Source: SpSt-333 sp964371615 (GTDB taxonomy: Bacteria > Bacteroidota > Ignavibacteria > UBA10030 > UBA8401). From it: 64,000 nucleotides of DNA. The stretch is taken from NCBI GenBank assembly GCA_964371615.1, contig CAYJMS010000005.1, forward strand, positions 62,001 to 126,000. The letters are read 5' to 3'. Under the pieces are notes generated by a model. The model was given only the letters and a program-made list of their open reading frames with translations, did no database searches and had not been told where the DNA came from. The translations under genes and the position numbers were made by a program. Within the stretch, counting starts at the first letter, position 1, and every line of letters starts with the position of its first letter. This document shows, piece after piece, positions 36,751 through 44,844 of this stretch.

Positions 36751-37569
36751 TTAAAAGTCGATGGAAAATCCTATTCCGGAATATTCATCCTTGCGGTCGT
36801 AATATTCACCGTGCATACTGTTGCCATAATGATACGTAAAAAAGATTTGAGTTCCGCGTCCCTGCCACGTACCAAATTTCGAGCCAAGCATCATTTCAAG
36901 TTTGGGTCGGAGGCCGGTTGCAGTGAATTGGTACGCACCGAACAAATGCGTGAACGAAGACAATGTAAAATGATATTCTCCGCCGGTATATCCCGTCAGC
37001 AACGGAAGGGAAGTGGGATCGACATGCCAAAGATACATGCCGCCCGCATACAAACGAATCGCATCGGTTGGCTCGAAAGCAATAGTCAGATCGAAAAATT
37101 CCCTGCTGTAGACACGCGGATTCAATCCATCCTTCCATATTCCCGCAGTCCCGTCAAAATGACCGTCCACAAAATGCGCACTGATATGGCTCACCCGTAA
37201 TCGGGAAGAGAGTATGCCGGCATCGAGTGTATCACGATAATTGACATTGATTCCGAAGAGATAATCCACTGCGTCGACAGGAAAATGGAAATTCTTCTCG
37301 CCGCGGAGCATGGTGTATGTAAAAAAATCCGCACCGACCGTCACAAAACCGCCGTACTTCTCTTGACGATACTGAACAAGATCGACGGAATTTCCGATAT
37401 CCAGCCGAAGACGGTTGTCATTGGCATGCCAGATAAGTCCGACGCGGGGTTCAAAGGTGTTTGCTACCAATGGTTTGAAATTGAGCGGTCCGTTGTAAAA
37501 GGAGACTCCATCTTCTCCTGCGGCGACGATTGCGGCCATTGAGAAAAGCGCAACGATCAACTTTTTCAT
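36751..37569 (-). CDS. DUF1207-like secreted protein
   Basis: 272 residues. A signal peptide ends near VAAG. FKPLVANTFEPRVGL early in the mature chain and LRVSHISAHFVDGHF later resemble the DUF1207 family of predicted barrel proteins. It ends IGFSIDF, an outer-membrane-barrel-type terminus. It overlaps the PHP gene upstream by four bases and is followed after one base by the M50 protease gene. No biochemical role is known for the family; it is presumably an outer-membrane component. Family assignment is from memory of motifs only. Confidence 0.6.
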   Translation of the reverse strand: MKKLIVALFSMAAIVAAGEDGVSFYNGPLNFKPLVANTFEPRVGLIWHANDNRLRLDIGNSVDLVQYRQEKYGGFVTVGADFFTYTMLRGEKNFHFPVDAVDYLFGINVNYRDTLDAGILSSRLRVSHISAHFVDGHFDGTAGIWKDGLNPRVYSREFFDLTIAFEPTDAIRLYAGGMYLWHVDPTSLPLLTGYTGGEYHFTLSSFTHLFGAYQFTATGLRPKLEMMLGSKFGTWQGRGTQIFFTYHYGNSMHGEYYDRKDEYSGIGFSIDF

Positions 37570-39176
37570 TCCGGTAAAATCCAGATTGGGTTAGTGTAAC
37601 AAAATCCTTCACGATCGACGCCCGTGCCGCTGGTGGTGAATGCTTCTGCTCTAATATACGAAATCGCAGGATCAGTTTCCCACTCGGTGAGTGTATGGAG
37701 TTCGTATCCCGAAGGAAAATCTTTCCATTCACGCAACACCCGTTCATGTTTACCGACGATTCCGGCAATGATCCGGATTGAAGCGAATGATCCGAATTCT
37801 TCCGTCGATTTTGCGCGGATTTTTAGTATCCACGACTTTCCCGTTATCGTATCACCGATTCTTCCGATACTGTGTCGGTTAGTTTCAATTTCTATGACGG
37901 AAATCGGCCCGTTGGTAATGACGGAATGTCCGGCGCTAAGCGCTGAGATTATACTGTTTTCATTAACGGAGGCGAAGAGCACCGTTTTCATTTTTCCGAA
38001 CAATTGGCTCTCTTTTTCACGAATGGAGATAAACGGAATTCCAATCTGCACGAACCGGTTAAAATTGCCGTGGGCATCGTTGCCGGCAGCGATGAATTTT
38101 TTTTCTCCACGCAACAGCAACCAAATCCACACATCCATCCCATTGCGAAATGCATCGGAATTCTCCCCATTGAGAATTTGTATTCCATTCAGATCAGGAA
38201 GAGAAACGTCCTGTTTTGACCATTCACCCCGGCCGAGCAACAAACGTTGGAGCAGCGGTACATCTTCAGTCGGATGCCCTGCATAGGCGGCAACCCCGGC
38301 TTCTTTTGAACGAAGGACATAAGGGATGGTATGTTCACACTGAATCTGAAACCATTTTTCCGCTCCGTCGCCGGATCCATGGAAAAAAGTTCGCGAACCG
38401 AACAATAAAAGATGGACCGTCTTGCCGTCGGAATTCTCGCACGAAACTTCTTCGCCCCGTATGACGACGAATTCCTTCTGGCGGCTGTTGCTTTCGTTCA
38501 CGTCATTCTGCAATTGATGCCACTTTGGAATTGCCGGGTCATTGATAAGGTAATTACCGATGGCATCGTCGAGATCGTAGGAATGGTCGGTAACGCAGTA
38601 ATACGAAAGCCCCATGGCTTTGGAGAGTTCCACCGAAGCCTGAATCGGCGATCCGAATTCTACCTGATCATCCGTGTATGACGAATGAGTATGAGTATCT
38701 CCCGCAATCCAACCGGGAATAGCCGGGAGAGAGGATTTCGACCGATAGACAATCAGCGGTCTTTTCGATGAGGTTCGAATATTATTATTCTGTATCTTTC
38801 TAATTTTTCCAAAAATTTCATATGTGATGTCGACGTCGATGGTAAGCATGCCGAACACCGTTTCCAATTCTTTCCGGAACTCGATCTCCGCGATATTCCA
38901 CCAATAACGGGTATTGACGTATATCGGTTGATCCGGTGCGATCGTTTCGGTGTAAAAAATTTCCCCTTCTCTAAATATCGTGATCTGAACCGACTGTACA
39001 TGAACCGGATACCGATCGGCATCCTTGATCAATATCATGATCGGGAGAGAGCGGTCGGGATCAATCCTGTGTGGGGCATCGACAAGAATCTCCGGCTCGG
39101 ATTTTCTGAGCAGGCTGGCAAAATATTTGAATCGATAATGCGTTTCCGCATATAACAATATGGGCAGTGCGATCAT
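37566..39176 (-). CDS. PHP-domain phosphoesterase-like protein
   Basis: 536 residues. The N-terminal about 150 residues are beta-rich. A PHP metal-dependent hydrolase domain follows: AGDTHTHSSYTDD (metal-binding His pair), GLSYYCVTDHSYDLDD, then VIRGEEVSCEN, AYAGHP and AAGNDAHGNFNR, covering the expected PHP motifs in order. The C-terminal beta domain ends NPIWILPE. A hydrophobic stretch at the very start (MIALPILLYAETHY) could be an uncleaved or short signal. It sits in the surface-glycan operon between a glycosyltransferase and a DUF1207-like gene. The substrate is unknown. Confidence 0.8.
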   Translation of the reverse strand: MIALPILLYAETHYRFKYFASLLRKSEPEILVDAPHRIDPDRSLPIMILIKDADRYPVHVQSVQITIFREGEIFYTETIAPDQPIYVNTRYWWNIAEIEFRKELETVFGMLTIDVDITYEIFGKIRKIQNNNIRTSSKRPLIVYRSKSSLPAIPGWIAGDTHTHSSYTDDQVEFGSPIQASVELSKAMGLSYYCVTDHSYDLDDAIGNYLINDPAIPKWHQLQNDVNESNSRQKEFVVIRGEEVSCENSDGKTVHLLLFGSRTFFHGSGDGAEKWFQIQCEHTIPYVLRSKEAGVAAYAGHPTEDVPLLQRLLLGRGEWSKQDVSLPDLNGIQILNGENSDAFRNGMDVWIWLLLRGEKKFIAAGNDAHGNFNRFVQIGIPFISIREKESQLFGKMKTVLFASVNENSIISALSAGHSVITNGPISVIEIETNRHSIGRIGDTITGKSWILKIRAKSTEEFGSFASIRIIAGIVGKHERVLREWKDFPSGYELHTLTEWETDPAISYIRAEAFTTSGTGVDREGFCYTNPIWILPE

Positions 39177-39179
39177 GTG

Positions 39180-40256
39180 TTACGTACCGATTAAATGGTC
39201 AATGCGTTGTTGTAAAATGGATAGATCGTTAGTTATTTGACTGAAACCGGAGTAGGATTCCGATTGTTCGAGCGAACGGCGAAGATCAAATTCATCCTGG
39301 TCTTCGTAATAACAAATCTTTTGTTCCTTCAATATTTGGGCAAGATATTCCTGCTCTGTCTGTCCCGGAAGATTGACAAAAATCGCCTTCGCACCGACAA
39401 AGGATAGATCCATTATCGTACTGTGTCCGGGACGCGAAATGATCATCCGCGAACCGGCAATCAATCGCGACATCTCATCCGTTTGCACGGAGTTGATCAT
39501 GGTGATGTTCGGAGCTATTTTCATTGTCGTGTTCTGTTCCGGTTTTCCGCGGACGATAATGGAGATGAGGTCGGTCTTCATAAGTTGACCGACAAGCAAC
39601 TCTTCAAGAATACTGCGCTGCGGTTCCGGTCCGGAGAGAATGACAAGAATATCGATCACCTTCCGTGCGTCGATTTTTCGAATTCTGGATAATGGCCCGA
39701 CATAAAAGGCATTGTTCGGCAGTTTCGATGGATGCGCCATGATGCCGGCAATGTTCGGTTCGGATTCGAAATCGGGAATCCACACTTCGGAATAATTGTT
39801 ACAAAGCATTCTGTTGACTGCGGCGACGATTCCGCTGGCGAACGATAGCACCGGGGGAAGCAGGATGTTCAATTGATGAATGATCAGCACGGATGGCACG
39901 ATAGAGGAGAATGCACCGAACCGGTTGTCGGAAATGACTGCATCGATCGAATGGAGTTTCACGAGCACATCGACATAATGGTGTTCGGTTCTGAATCCGT
40001 TGAGTATTTTTGGCAATTGTTTGATAATCTTCCCGTGCAGATTCCCGGATTGCTGATACTGAACGGAGTATCCCGGAAACCGTACGTGGTGAAGGTCCGG
40101 AAATTCACGCCGCAAAAGATCGAAGGGCCGGTTGTCCGCTGCGATGACAACCTCCGCATCACGACGCAACAATTCGCGGATGATGGGAATGGAACGGGTC
40201 GTATGACCCAATCCCCAGTCTAGCGGAGCAACCAATATGCGTTTTTTCTTTTTCAT
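39180..40256 (-). CDS. GT-B glycosyltransferase (MurG/GT28-like)
   Basis: The start is the ATG overlapping the upstream stop (ATGA); it opens KKKKRILVAPLDWGLGHTTRSIPII, giving 358 residues. The GLGHTTR motif near residue 17 is the acceptor-side glycine/His signature of GT-B enzymes related to MurG. In the C-terminal half, ISRPGHSTIMDLSFVGAKAIFVNLPGQ is the UDP-sugar binding block. Proteins with the same opening are widespread in Bacteroidota and usually annotated only as glycosyltransferase. The donor and acceptor are unknown. Confidence 0.85.
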   Translation of the reverse strand: MKKKKRILVAPLDWGLGHTTRSIPIIRELLRRDAEVVIAADNRPFDLLRREFPDLHHVRFPGYSVQYQQSGNLHGKIIKQLPKILNGFRTEHHYVDVLVKLHSIDAVISDNRFGAFSSIVPSVLIIHQLNILLPPVLSFASGIVAAVNRMLCNNYSEVWIPDFESEPNIAGIMAHPSKLPNNAFYVGPLSRIRKIDARKVIDILVILSGPEPQRSILEELLVGQLMKTDLISIIVRGKPEQNTTMKIAPNITMINSVQTDEMSRLIAGSRMIISRPGHSTIMDLSFVGAKAIFVNLPGQTEQEYLAQILKEQKICYYEDQDEFDLRRSLEQSESYSGFSQITNDLSILQQRIDHLIGT

Positions 40257-40873
40257 CGTATGGCGCCGAATTCCCATCCTTGCTTTTTGATCTCAACAAT
40301 CGTCTTGTCGAGGATCCCTGCAATTTTATTGCTGGTCAGATCATTATCATGAAAAACCAATATGGCACCGTTGTTCAGTTTGTGCAGCGATGTGCTGACG
40401 ATCTTTTCTGTCGACCAATTTCGAAAATCTCCCGTCAAACAGCTCCACATGACCAGGACAAAACCGAGTTCCTTCGCCGCTGCGATAGTATTCCATGAAA
40501 AAAAACCAAACGGAGGACGAAATAAACGGATTTTTTGATCCACAATGGCAGAAAGAGATCGATGCGTTAGTTGTATTTCCGACAGGGTTCTTTTTTTTGA
40601 GAATGCCAGCGACCGCGCGTGGTCAAAAGCATGAATTCCAATCGCATGTCCGTCAGCATTAATTCGGCGAATGATCTCTTCACGGCCGTCGATATTTTTG
40701 CCGGTGATAAAAAATGTAGCAGGGATGTTGTGTCTTTTAAGGACATCAAGCACGGACTGAGTTGCAGTATCATGCGGGCCATCGTCGAACGTTAAAAATA
40801 TTTTATTGGACGGCATGCGCCACAGAAGTGACGGAAAGAGAAGTGTATGGAGCAATCCCGTATGTGTGATCAT
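40253..40873 (-). CDS. Polysaccharide deacetylase (NodB domain)
   Basis: 206 residues from the ATG that overlaps the GT2 stop (ATGA). The motifs are in order: FLTFDDGPHDTAT (catalytic base and metal Asp), GHAIGIHAFDHARSL (metal histidines) and RLFRPPFGFFSW (motif 3). The length is close to a bare NodB domain. There is no clear signal peptide, so it may act on a lipid-linked glycan at the membrane. It lies between a GT2 gene and a MurG-like gene, suggesting de-N-acetylation of a sugar placed by its neighbours. Confidence 0.9.
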   Translation of the reverse strand: MITHTGLLHTLLFPSLLWRMPSNKIFLTFDDGPHDTATQSVLDVLKRHNIPATFFITGKNIDGREEIIRRINADGHAIGIHAFDHARSLAFSKKRTLSEIQLTHRSLSAIVDQKIRLFRPPFGFFSWNTIAAAKELGFVLVMWSCLTGDFRNWSTEKIVSTSLHKLNNGAILVFHDNDLTSNKIAGILDKTIVEIKKQGWEFGAIR

Positions 40874-42024
40874 CGTGCGGTTTCTTTCTTCAACGATCGG
40901 TCTTTCCACTCAAACGAAAAAAAATACCCGCCGATTGTTGCGATCAAAATATACGGAATGTGGATGAATGCCGTAGGAAGAAAATATTTCATGACGGAAT
41001 CCGTCCGGGTGATGGAGGTGAATCGTTTCATCATAAAATAATCCGTCACTATTTTCCCTAAAAAAACCAGCCACGGCAGACTGCTCCATGCGACCAATGT
41101 CAGCGGGAGCGTCACCGCGAGGCCGATAAATAAAAGAAAAGTACAAATCATAAAGAACATCATTGCCGCAGGATAATAAGCTGTTTGGCCGACCCACCGG
41201 AGCCGCTGGTGCAGGAATTCCTTCACCGTCATTGCCGGCCGTGTAGTGATTGTCGCCTCAGGTTGGAGAGCAAAATGTGCCCGCCATGTCCCTTGTGCCG
41301 TTATATTTTGTGCGAGCAGCGAATCATCTCCGGAATTGACATGCATAAAACGTTCAAATCCGCCGCTCTCATCGAACGCTTCGCGCCGGAAGGCCATATT
41401 GCTGCCGTTGGCGATCAGGGTTTTTCCCATGCCGATAGAACCCGCGGCGATCGACGAAAATGAAAGGAAATCCAGGAACTGGATTCCCCAAAAAAGCATC
41501 GACAGGTTTTTCGGTTTTTCATACACCGTAAGTCCGGTGACGACACCGACTCGGTCATTAAAAGCCGACACAATCGACGAAACCCATCCGGGAGGAGCCG
41601 TGCAGTCGGCATCCGTTGTCATGATAATCGATGCCGGTGTGTGCAGCAGTCCGTGCGCAAGCGCTCTCAATTTCGGCGACGTAATTTCCTGATAGATTGT
41701 GACAGGTACAATAATAATCGGGACAGGAGAAGATGCGGAAAACAATTGGACTTCGCTGAACGTTCGATCGGTCGAATGATCATCCACAACAATAATTGAG
41801 ATTTTATCGGCCGGATACTGTTGTTGTGCAAGAGACTGCAGGCAACGGATGATATTATGTTCTTCGTTTCTGGCGGGTATGATTACGGTGACTGCGGGGA
41901 GATGAACATTAGAACCACTCCGAAGCCGTGTGAGCCCGATATAAAAATAGAGAATTCGGTGAACGTAAACCAGCAGGAGGGCAACCATTATGTACGACGC
42001 ATACGTCAGAATTACATCGATCAT
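40870..42024 (-). CDS. Membrane glycosyltransferase family 2
   Basis: 384 residues. An N-terminal hydrophobic segment is followed by a GT-A domain: VTVIIPARNEEHNIIRCLQSL, VVDDHSTDRTF, TTDADCTAPPGWV (the DxD region) and QRLRWVGQTAYY (the QxxRW motif of processive GT2 enzymes). Three or four C-terminal membrane segments follow. It resembles the gene at 42.97-44.07 kb in layout. The presence of QxxRW suggests polymerase-like or lipid-linked transfer. It is coupled at both ends by four-base overlaps. Confidence 0.88.
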   Translation of the reverse strand: MIDVILTYASYIMVALLLVYVHRILYFYIGLTRLRSGSNVHLPAVTVIIPARNEEHNIIRCLQSLAQQQYPADKISIIVVDDHSTDRTFSEVQLFSASSPVPIIIVPVTIYQEITSPKLRALAHGLLHTPASIIMTTDADCTAPPGWVSSIVSAFNDRVGVVTGLTVYEKPKNLSMLFWGIQFLDFLSFSSIAAGSIGMGKTLIANGSNMAFRREAFDESGGFERFMHVNSGDDSLLAQNITAQGTWRAHFALQPEATITTRPAMTVKEFLHQRLRWVGQTAYYPAAMMFFMICTFLLFIGLAVTLPLTLVAWSSLPWLVFLGKIVTDYFMMKRFTSITRTDSVMKYFLPTAFIHIPYILIATIGGYFFSFEWKDRSLKKETAR

Positions 42025-42965
42025 TTCGTTTTCACCTTAAGTATCAACAGCGCTCCGATGATGCTCGGAAGAAGCACGTTGATAAGAAACATGCACAGTG
42101 AAGCATTAAATGCTGCGGCAGATGAAACGCCGAATTTTGAAAAGAAAAATACCGAAGCGGATTCTCGCACGCCGAGATCGCCGATTGAAATGGGGAGGAC
42201 TACCGCTTTAATGAAATACACCGACATCGAACCGATTGCGGTATCCGTCAATGATACCGGCTCAAAGGCATTAAGTAAAATAAAAAACTGCACGACAATA
42301 ACACCGTACAATAAAAGACTGAATGCAAGCACCGGTCGTGCCTGGCGATTATGAAATGTCTCTTCGATAATGCCAATCATAGCAAAGAATTTGTGATCAC
42401 GAATCCGCGACGGTAATAATTTGAATAGCGGCTGTATCTTTGCAGGAAGAAGGAATATTACCGTCACTGCAACAATACAGATCACGACCACTGCAGTAAA
42501 TATGTGATTCCAGTAATCGGGGTAATAGAATGCCGTGAAAACCGCCAGCGCGGGAATACCGGTGATGATTGTCGCTGCCAGGATGTACATTTTGTCGATA
42601 ATGGTAATCCCGATAATATGACTTTTCCTTATATCGGGATGGCTGGCGATACGGCCGGCGACCTCACCAACCTGCGCGGGCGTAAAAAACCCGGCGGAGA
42701 AACCGACCAGCAATGAAGTCAACACATCGGTATTTGTTATATCTTTCGAGAGTAAACGCAACAGGTATCGCCAGCGAATAAAATGTAGTCCGGTATTTGC
42801 GATAACGAGCACTGTCCCAGCCGTCAACAACACCGGATCAGCATACGCTAATGATTTCGCAATCTCATCCAGGTCAATATAGAGCAATAATCCGAAGAGC
42901 AGCGCTGCAGCGACGATGATTTTAAGGAGAAGGAAAATAAATGTTTTTGAGAGTAAGTAATCCAC
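42021..42965 (-). CDS. Lysylphosphatidylglycerol synthase TM region/UPF0104-like membrane protein
   Basis: 314 residues with about eight transmembrane segments. Motifs include the N-terminal LLYIDLDEIAKSL, LTAGTVLVIANTGLHFIRWRYLLR, VGFSAGFFTPAQVGEVAGR and ISIGDLGVRESASVFFFSKFG, all typical of the MprF-type flippase domain family (UPF0104/AglD). Relatives move or help move lipid-linked substrates. It lies between two GT2 genes, directly abutting the first and overlapping the second by four bases. A role in handling a lipid-linked glycan is likely. Confidence 0.85.
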   Translation of the reverse strand: MDYLLSKTFIFLLLKIIVAAALLFGLLLYIDLDEIAKSLAYADPVLLTAGTVLVIANTGLHFIRWRYLLRLLSKDITNTDVLTSLLVGFSAGFFTPAQVGEVAGRIASHPDIRKSHIIGITIIDKMYILAATIITGIPALAVFTAFYYPDYWNHIFTAVVVICIVAVTVIFLLPAKIQPLFKLLPSRIRDHKFFAMIGIIEETFHNRQARPVLAFSLLLYGVIVVQFFILLNAFEPVSLTDTAIGSMSVYFIKAVVLPISIGDLGVRESASVFFFSKFGVSSAAAFNASLCMFLINVLLPSIIGALLILKVKTK

Positions 42966-44072
42966 TTACGATGTGCTTTCTTTCCATTTGAATTTTTTGA
43001 AATAACCGAGCGGACCAATGATGATTGTATACAGCGCCAATGCGATTTCATTGACGACAAATTCCGTAACACGAACCTGTTCATGAATCAGTTTGTTACC
43101 CTGCGCAATGAATATCGCATCAAGATTCATCCGAAACAACAGAAAAATCAATCCGATGATAGGATCGATGAACAGGAGGAGAATAATAAAAAAGAGGAAG
43201 AGATGGGAAATTCCGTACGCTGCCATGCTGTCACCGACATAATATTTGCTGGCAGAAATATGACGAGTCCGCTGATGAATGAATTGTGAAAAGGATTCCG
43301 GCGGGCGTGTTTCTACAACACTGCCGGACGAAGTCATATACCGGATCTCCCATCGGGTGGCGGAGCGAACCAACTGAAGAAAGAGATCGTCGTCCCCGCT
43401 GACAGAATGTTTAATCTTTTCAAATCCGTCGACCTCATCGTATACTTTTTTTCTATAGGCAAAATTTCTGCCCGTACACAGATACGCTTTGTTCAAACCG
43501 ACGGCGGCAAGAGCCGTTAAAGAATTCTTGAACTCCTCGTACTTTAGAAAAGAATGGGCAATGTGCTTCCGCTCAAACCGGTACGGCGAATAACCCGCAA
43601 CTGCTCCGACGGAGTCCGTAAACTGTTTCGACAATTCCCGCAGCCACCCGGCCGGTACGATGCAATCGGCATCCGTGAATGCTAAAATCTCATTTCGGGA
43701 GACGGCAATGGCATTCCGTAATGCATTTTTTTTGTTCGGCATGTCCGTCGTGTTGCCGGTGATGGTAACGATGCGTAAAGTATCAGTACGGCGTGAATAC
43801 TCTTCGAGAATCTTTTGCGTTGCATCGGTCGATCTATCGTTGACGACGATAATTTCGTAGTGATCTTTAGGATACTCCAAGAGGAGCAGGGAGTCCAGCA
43901 AGGATGAGATGTGACGTTCTTCGTTCCGTGCAGATACAATGATGCTGAATTTCAGAAGACGTTCGTTCATAGTGCCGGGCAGACGACGGAATCCTCTAAT
44001 GAGGAAGACAACAATGATTCCGTACAGAACGGCAACAACACACGATACAATGAGCAGCAAAATGTTGAACAT
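42966..44072 (-). CDS. Membrane glycosyltransferase family 2
   Basis: 368 residues from the ATG opening MFNILLLIVSCVVAVLYG. A start 24 bases upstream would lie before the predicted transcription start and is unlikely. The N-terminal membrane segment precedes FSIIVSARNEERHISSLLDSL, VVNDRSTDAT and FTDADCIVPAGWL. QRTRHISASKYY stands at the QxxRW site with the Trp replaced by His, and hydrophobic segments close the protein. It is the first gene of the upper eight-gene operon. The predicted leader is only a few bases long, and the promoter -35 box lies in the duplicated target of the adjacent transposon. Confidence 0.85.
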   Translation of the reverse strand: MFNILLLIVSCVVAVLYGIIVVFLIRGFRRLPGTMNERLLKFSIIVSARNEERHISSLLDSLLLLEYPKDHYEIIVVNDRSTDATQKILEEYSRRTDTLRIVTITGNTTDMPNKKNALRNAIAVSRNEILAFTDADCIVPAGWLRELSKQFTDSVGAVAGYSPYRFERKHIAHSFLKYEEFKNSLTALAAVGLNKAYLCTGRNFAYRKKVYDEVDGFEKIKHSVSGDDDLFLQLVRSATRWEIRYMTSSGSVVETRPPESFSQFIHQRTRHISASKYYVGDSMAAYGISHLFLFFIILLLFIDPIIGLIFLLFRMNLDAIFIAQGNKLIHEQVRVTEFVVNEIALALYTIIIGPLGYFKKFKWKESTS

Positions 44073-44081
44073 AGGTAGGAC

Positions 44082-44110
44082 AAAATAGTGAAACATTCAC
44101 TCTCATTCAA
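44082..44110 (-). promoter_or_regulatory. Promoter of the upper eight-gene glycan operon
   Basis: Minus strand TTGAAT, 17 bases, TATTTT. The TTG of the -35 box is the first three bases of the target duplication read on the other strand, so it borders the transposon. Confidence 0.5.
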
Positions 44111-44115
44111 TCTTG
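44108..44115 (+). repeat. Left copy of the 8-bp target-site duplication (CAATCTTG)
   Basis: CAATCTTG precedes the left inverted repeat and recurs directly after the right one. An eight-base duplication is within the range of IS1-type and IS1595-type transposition. Confidence 0.9.
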
Positions 44116-44134
44116 GGTAGTGTCTTAATTTGAA
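44116..44134 (+). repeat. Left terminal inverted repeat
   Basis: Nineteen bases identical in reverse complement to the right end. The transposase is expected to bind here. Confidence 0.92.
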
Positions 44135-44212
44135 ACTTAACACAAAATCATGATAAAAAAGAGGATTGGATTTGTTTAATTGGGGGGAGGTGATCGCAAA
44201 ATAAAATGGTTG

Positions 44213-44284
44213 ACCCCTCGACGGGACTCGAACCCGCAACCTAGGGTTTGCGAAAACCATGCTCTTCCATTGAGCTACGAGGGG
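44213..44284 (-). tRNA. tRNA-like gene inside the transposon, apparent anticodon CGC
   Basis: It folds as acceptor CCCCTCG/CGAGGGG (7 bp), T8-A9, D arm GCTC/GAGC with loop AATGGAA, a five-base variable loop, and T arm GCGGG/CCCGT with loop TTCGAGT. All usual conserved bases (T8, A14, G18-G19, T54-T55-C56, A58) are present. The anticodon arm is odd. With a normal seven-base loop (TTCGCAA, anticodon CGC) two of five stem pairs fail. With an eight-base loop TTTCGCAA four of five pair, but position 26 is lost. Anticodon CGC would read GCG (Ala), yet the alanine identity pair G3-U70 is absent (C3-G70). CCA is not encoded. It has its own TATAAT box. Confidence 0.65.
44249..44264 (-). repeat. 16-base segment of the tRNA-like gene that recurs inverted nearby
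   Basis: GAGCATGGTTTTCGCA (D-stem 3' strand plus anticodon 5' half) recurs on the plus strand at 44409-44424. An 11-base part, GTTTTCGCAAA, also occurs on the plus strand at 44336-44346. Confidence 0.85.
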
Positions 44285-44298
44285 CTGAAACAATCGGG

Positions 44299-44304
44299 AT
44301 TATA
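44299..44304 (-). promoter_or_regulatory. -10 box of the tRNA-like gene
   Basis: Perfect TATAAT on the minus strand, 14 bases before the mature 5' end. The matching -35 region (CGTAAA at 17 bases) is poor. Confidence 0.5.
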
Positions 44305-44343
44305 CGTTTGCGTTAGCCGTTTTTACGATTATTTAGTTTTCGC

Positions 44344-44381
44344 AAAAAAAATAGGCGAGTAAATATAAAACTTACTCGCCT
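44344..44381 (-). terminator. Intrinsic terminator upstream of the tRNA-like gene
   Basis: Minus strand: AGGCGAGTAA and TTACTCGCCT arms, then a T-rich tract. It isolates the tRNA-like unit from leftward transcription out of the methyltransferase gene. Confidence 0.85.
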
Positions 44382-44408
44382 AAATATCTACTCGTAACTG
44401 AATAATAC

Positions 44409-44424
44409 GAGCATGGTTTTCGCA
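44409..44424 (+). repeat. Inverted 16-base copy of the tRNA-like anticodon arm
   Basis: GAGCATGGTTTTCGCA, exact match in opposite orientation to the tRNA-like gene 144 bases away. It ends one base before the -35 box of the 84-residue gene. Confidence 0.85.
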
Positions 44425-44425
44425 C

Positions 44426-44454
44426 TTGAAATGTGTCGATATTTTGTGTTATAG
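44426..44454 (+). promoter_or_regulatory. Promoter of the 84-residue passenger gene
   Basis: TTGAAA, 17 bases, TTATAG. It predicts a leader of about 98 bases. Confidence 0.5.
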
Positions 44455-44473
44455 TCAAGTTAAAAAACACAAA

Positions 44474-44498
44474 TCCCGCACCTTGGGCTCGTGCGGGA
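44474..44498 (+). promoter_or_regulatory. Hairpin near the 5' end of the passenger-gene leader
   Basis: TCCCGCAC and GTGCGGGA arms with a nine-base loop and no T tract, so it is not a terminator. It could stabilise or regulate the leader. Confidence 0.5.
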
Positions 44499-44558
44499 AT
44501 GGGTTTGGGCGTAACGGGTATATTTTAATTCATTCAATAAATAAAATCAAGGATAAAA

Positions 44559-44813
44559 ATGAAACAGGATCAAGAAAAAACGCTAATGTTTGTCATTAGC
44601 AAGTCGTTAGCCGAAAATGAGGCGGAAAGTTTCGCCCGTACTTTGAGTAAAAATGATGTTTGGTATATGGCTAAAGTATGGGATAACCCCAATGAAAGAC
44701 GAATTGCCAAAAGAGAAAGATTTGTCGTATGCAGACCCCTTCGAGACAAAGAAATCGTTGACGATGCTTACGGGCAGTATTTTAACTCTGGGGAATTAAG
44801 GCGGGTAAGTTAA
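44559..44813 (+). CDS. Hypothetical transposon passenger protein, 84 residues
   Basis: Family not recognised. The protein is charged and soluble. It begins MKQDQEKTLMFVISKSLAEN, has a central DVWYMAKVWDNPNERR and ends NSGELRRVS. AAGGAT precedes the ATG, and a promoter with a long structured leader lies upstream. It is the only plus-strand protein gene of the left half of the element, and it converges on the methyltransferase gene with 31 bases between the stops. No signal peptide or membrane segment is present. The Lys/Arg-rich middle might contact nucleic acid, but that is a guess. Confidence 0.7.
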   Translation: MKQDQEKTLMFVISKSLAENEAESFARTLSKNDVWYMAKVWDNPNERRIAKRERFVVCRPLRDKEIVDDAYGQYFNSGELRRVS

Positions 44814-44844
44814 TTTTCACCGCCCTGAATTAAAACGCAAATTA

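Noticed and set aside
44180..44362. A 60-codon plus-strand frame over the tRNA-like gene
   Set aside because: Its RRDSNPQP-type translation is the usual artefact of reading through the antisense of a tRNA.
44245..44430. Three copies of GTTTTCGCA as a possible CRISPR-like array
   Set aside because: Copies are in mixed orientation and irregularly spaced, one lies in the tRNA-like gene, and there are no cas genes.
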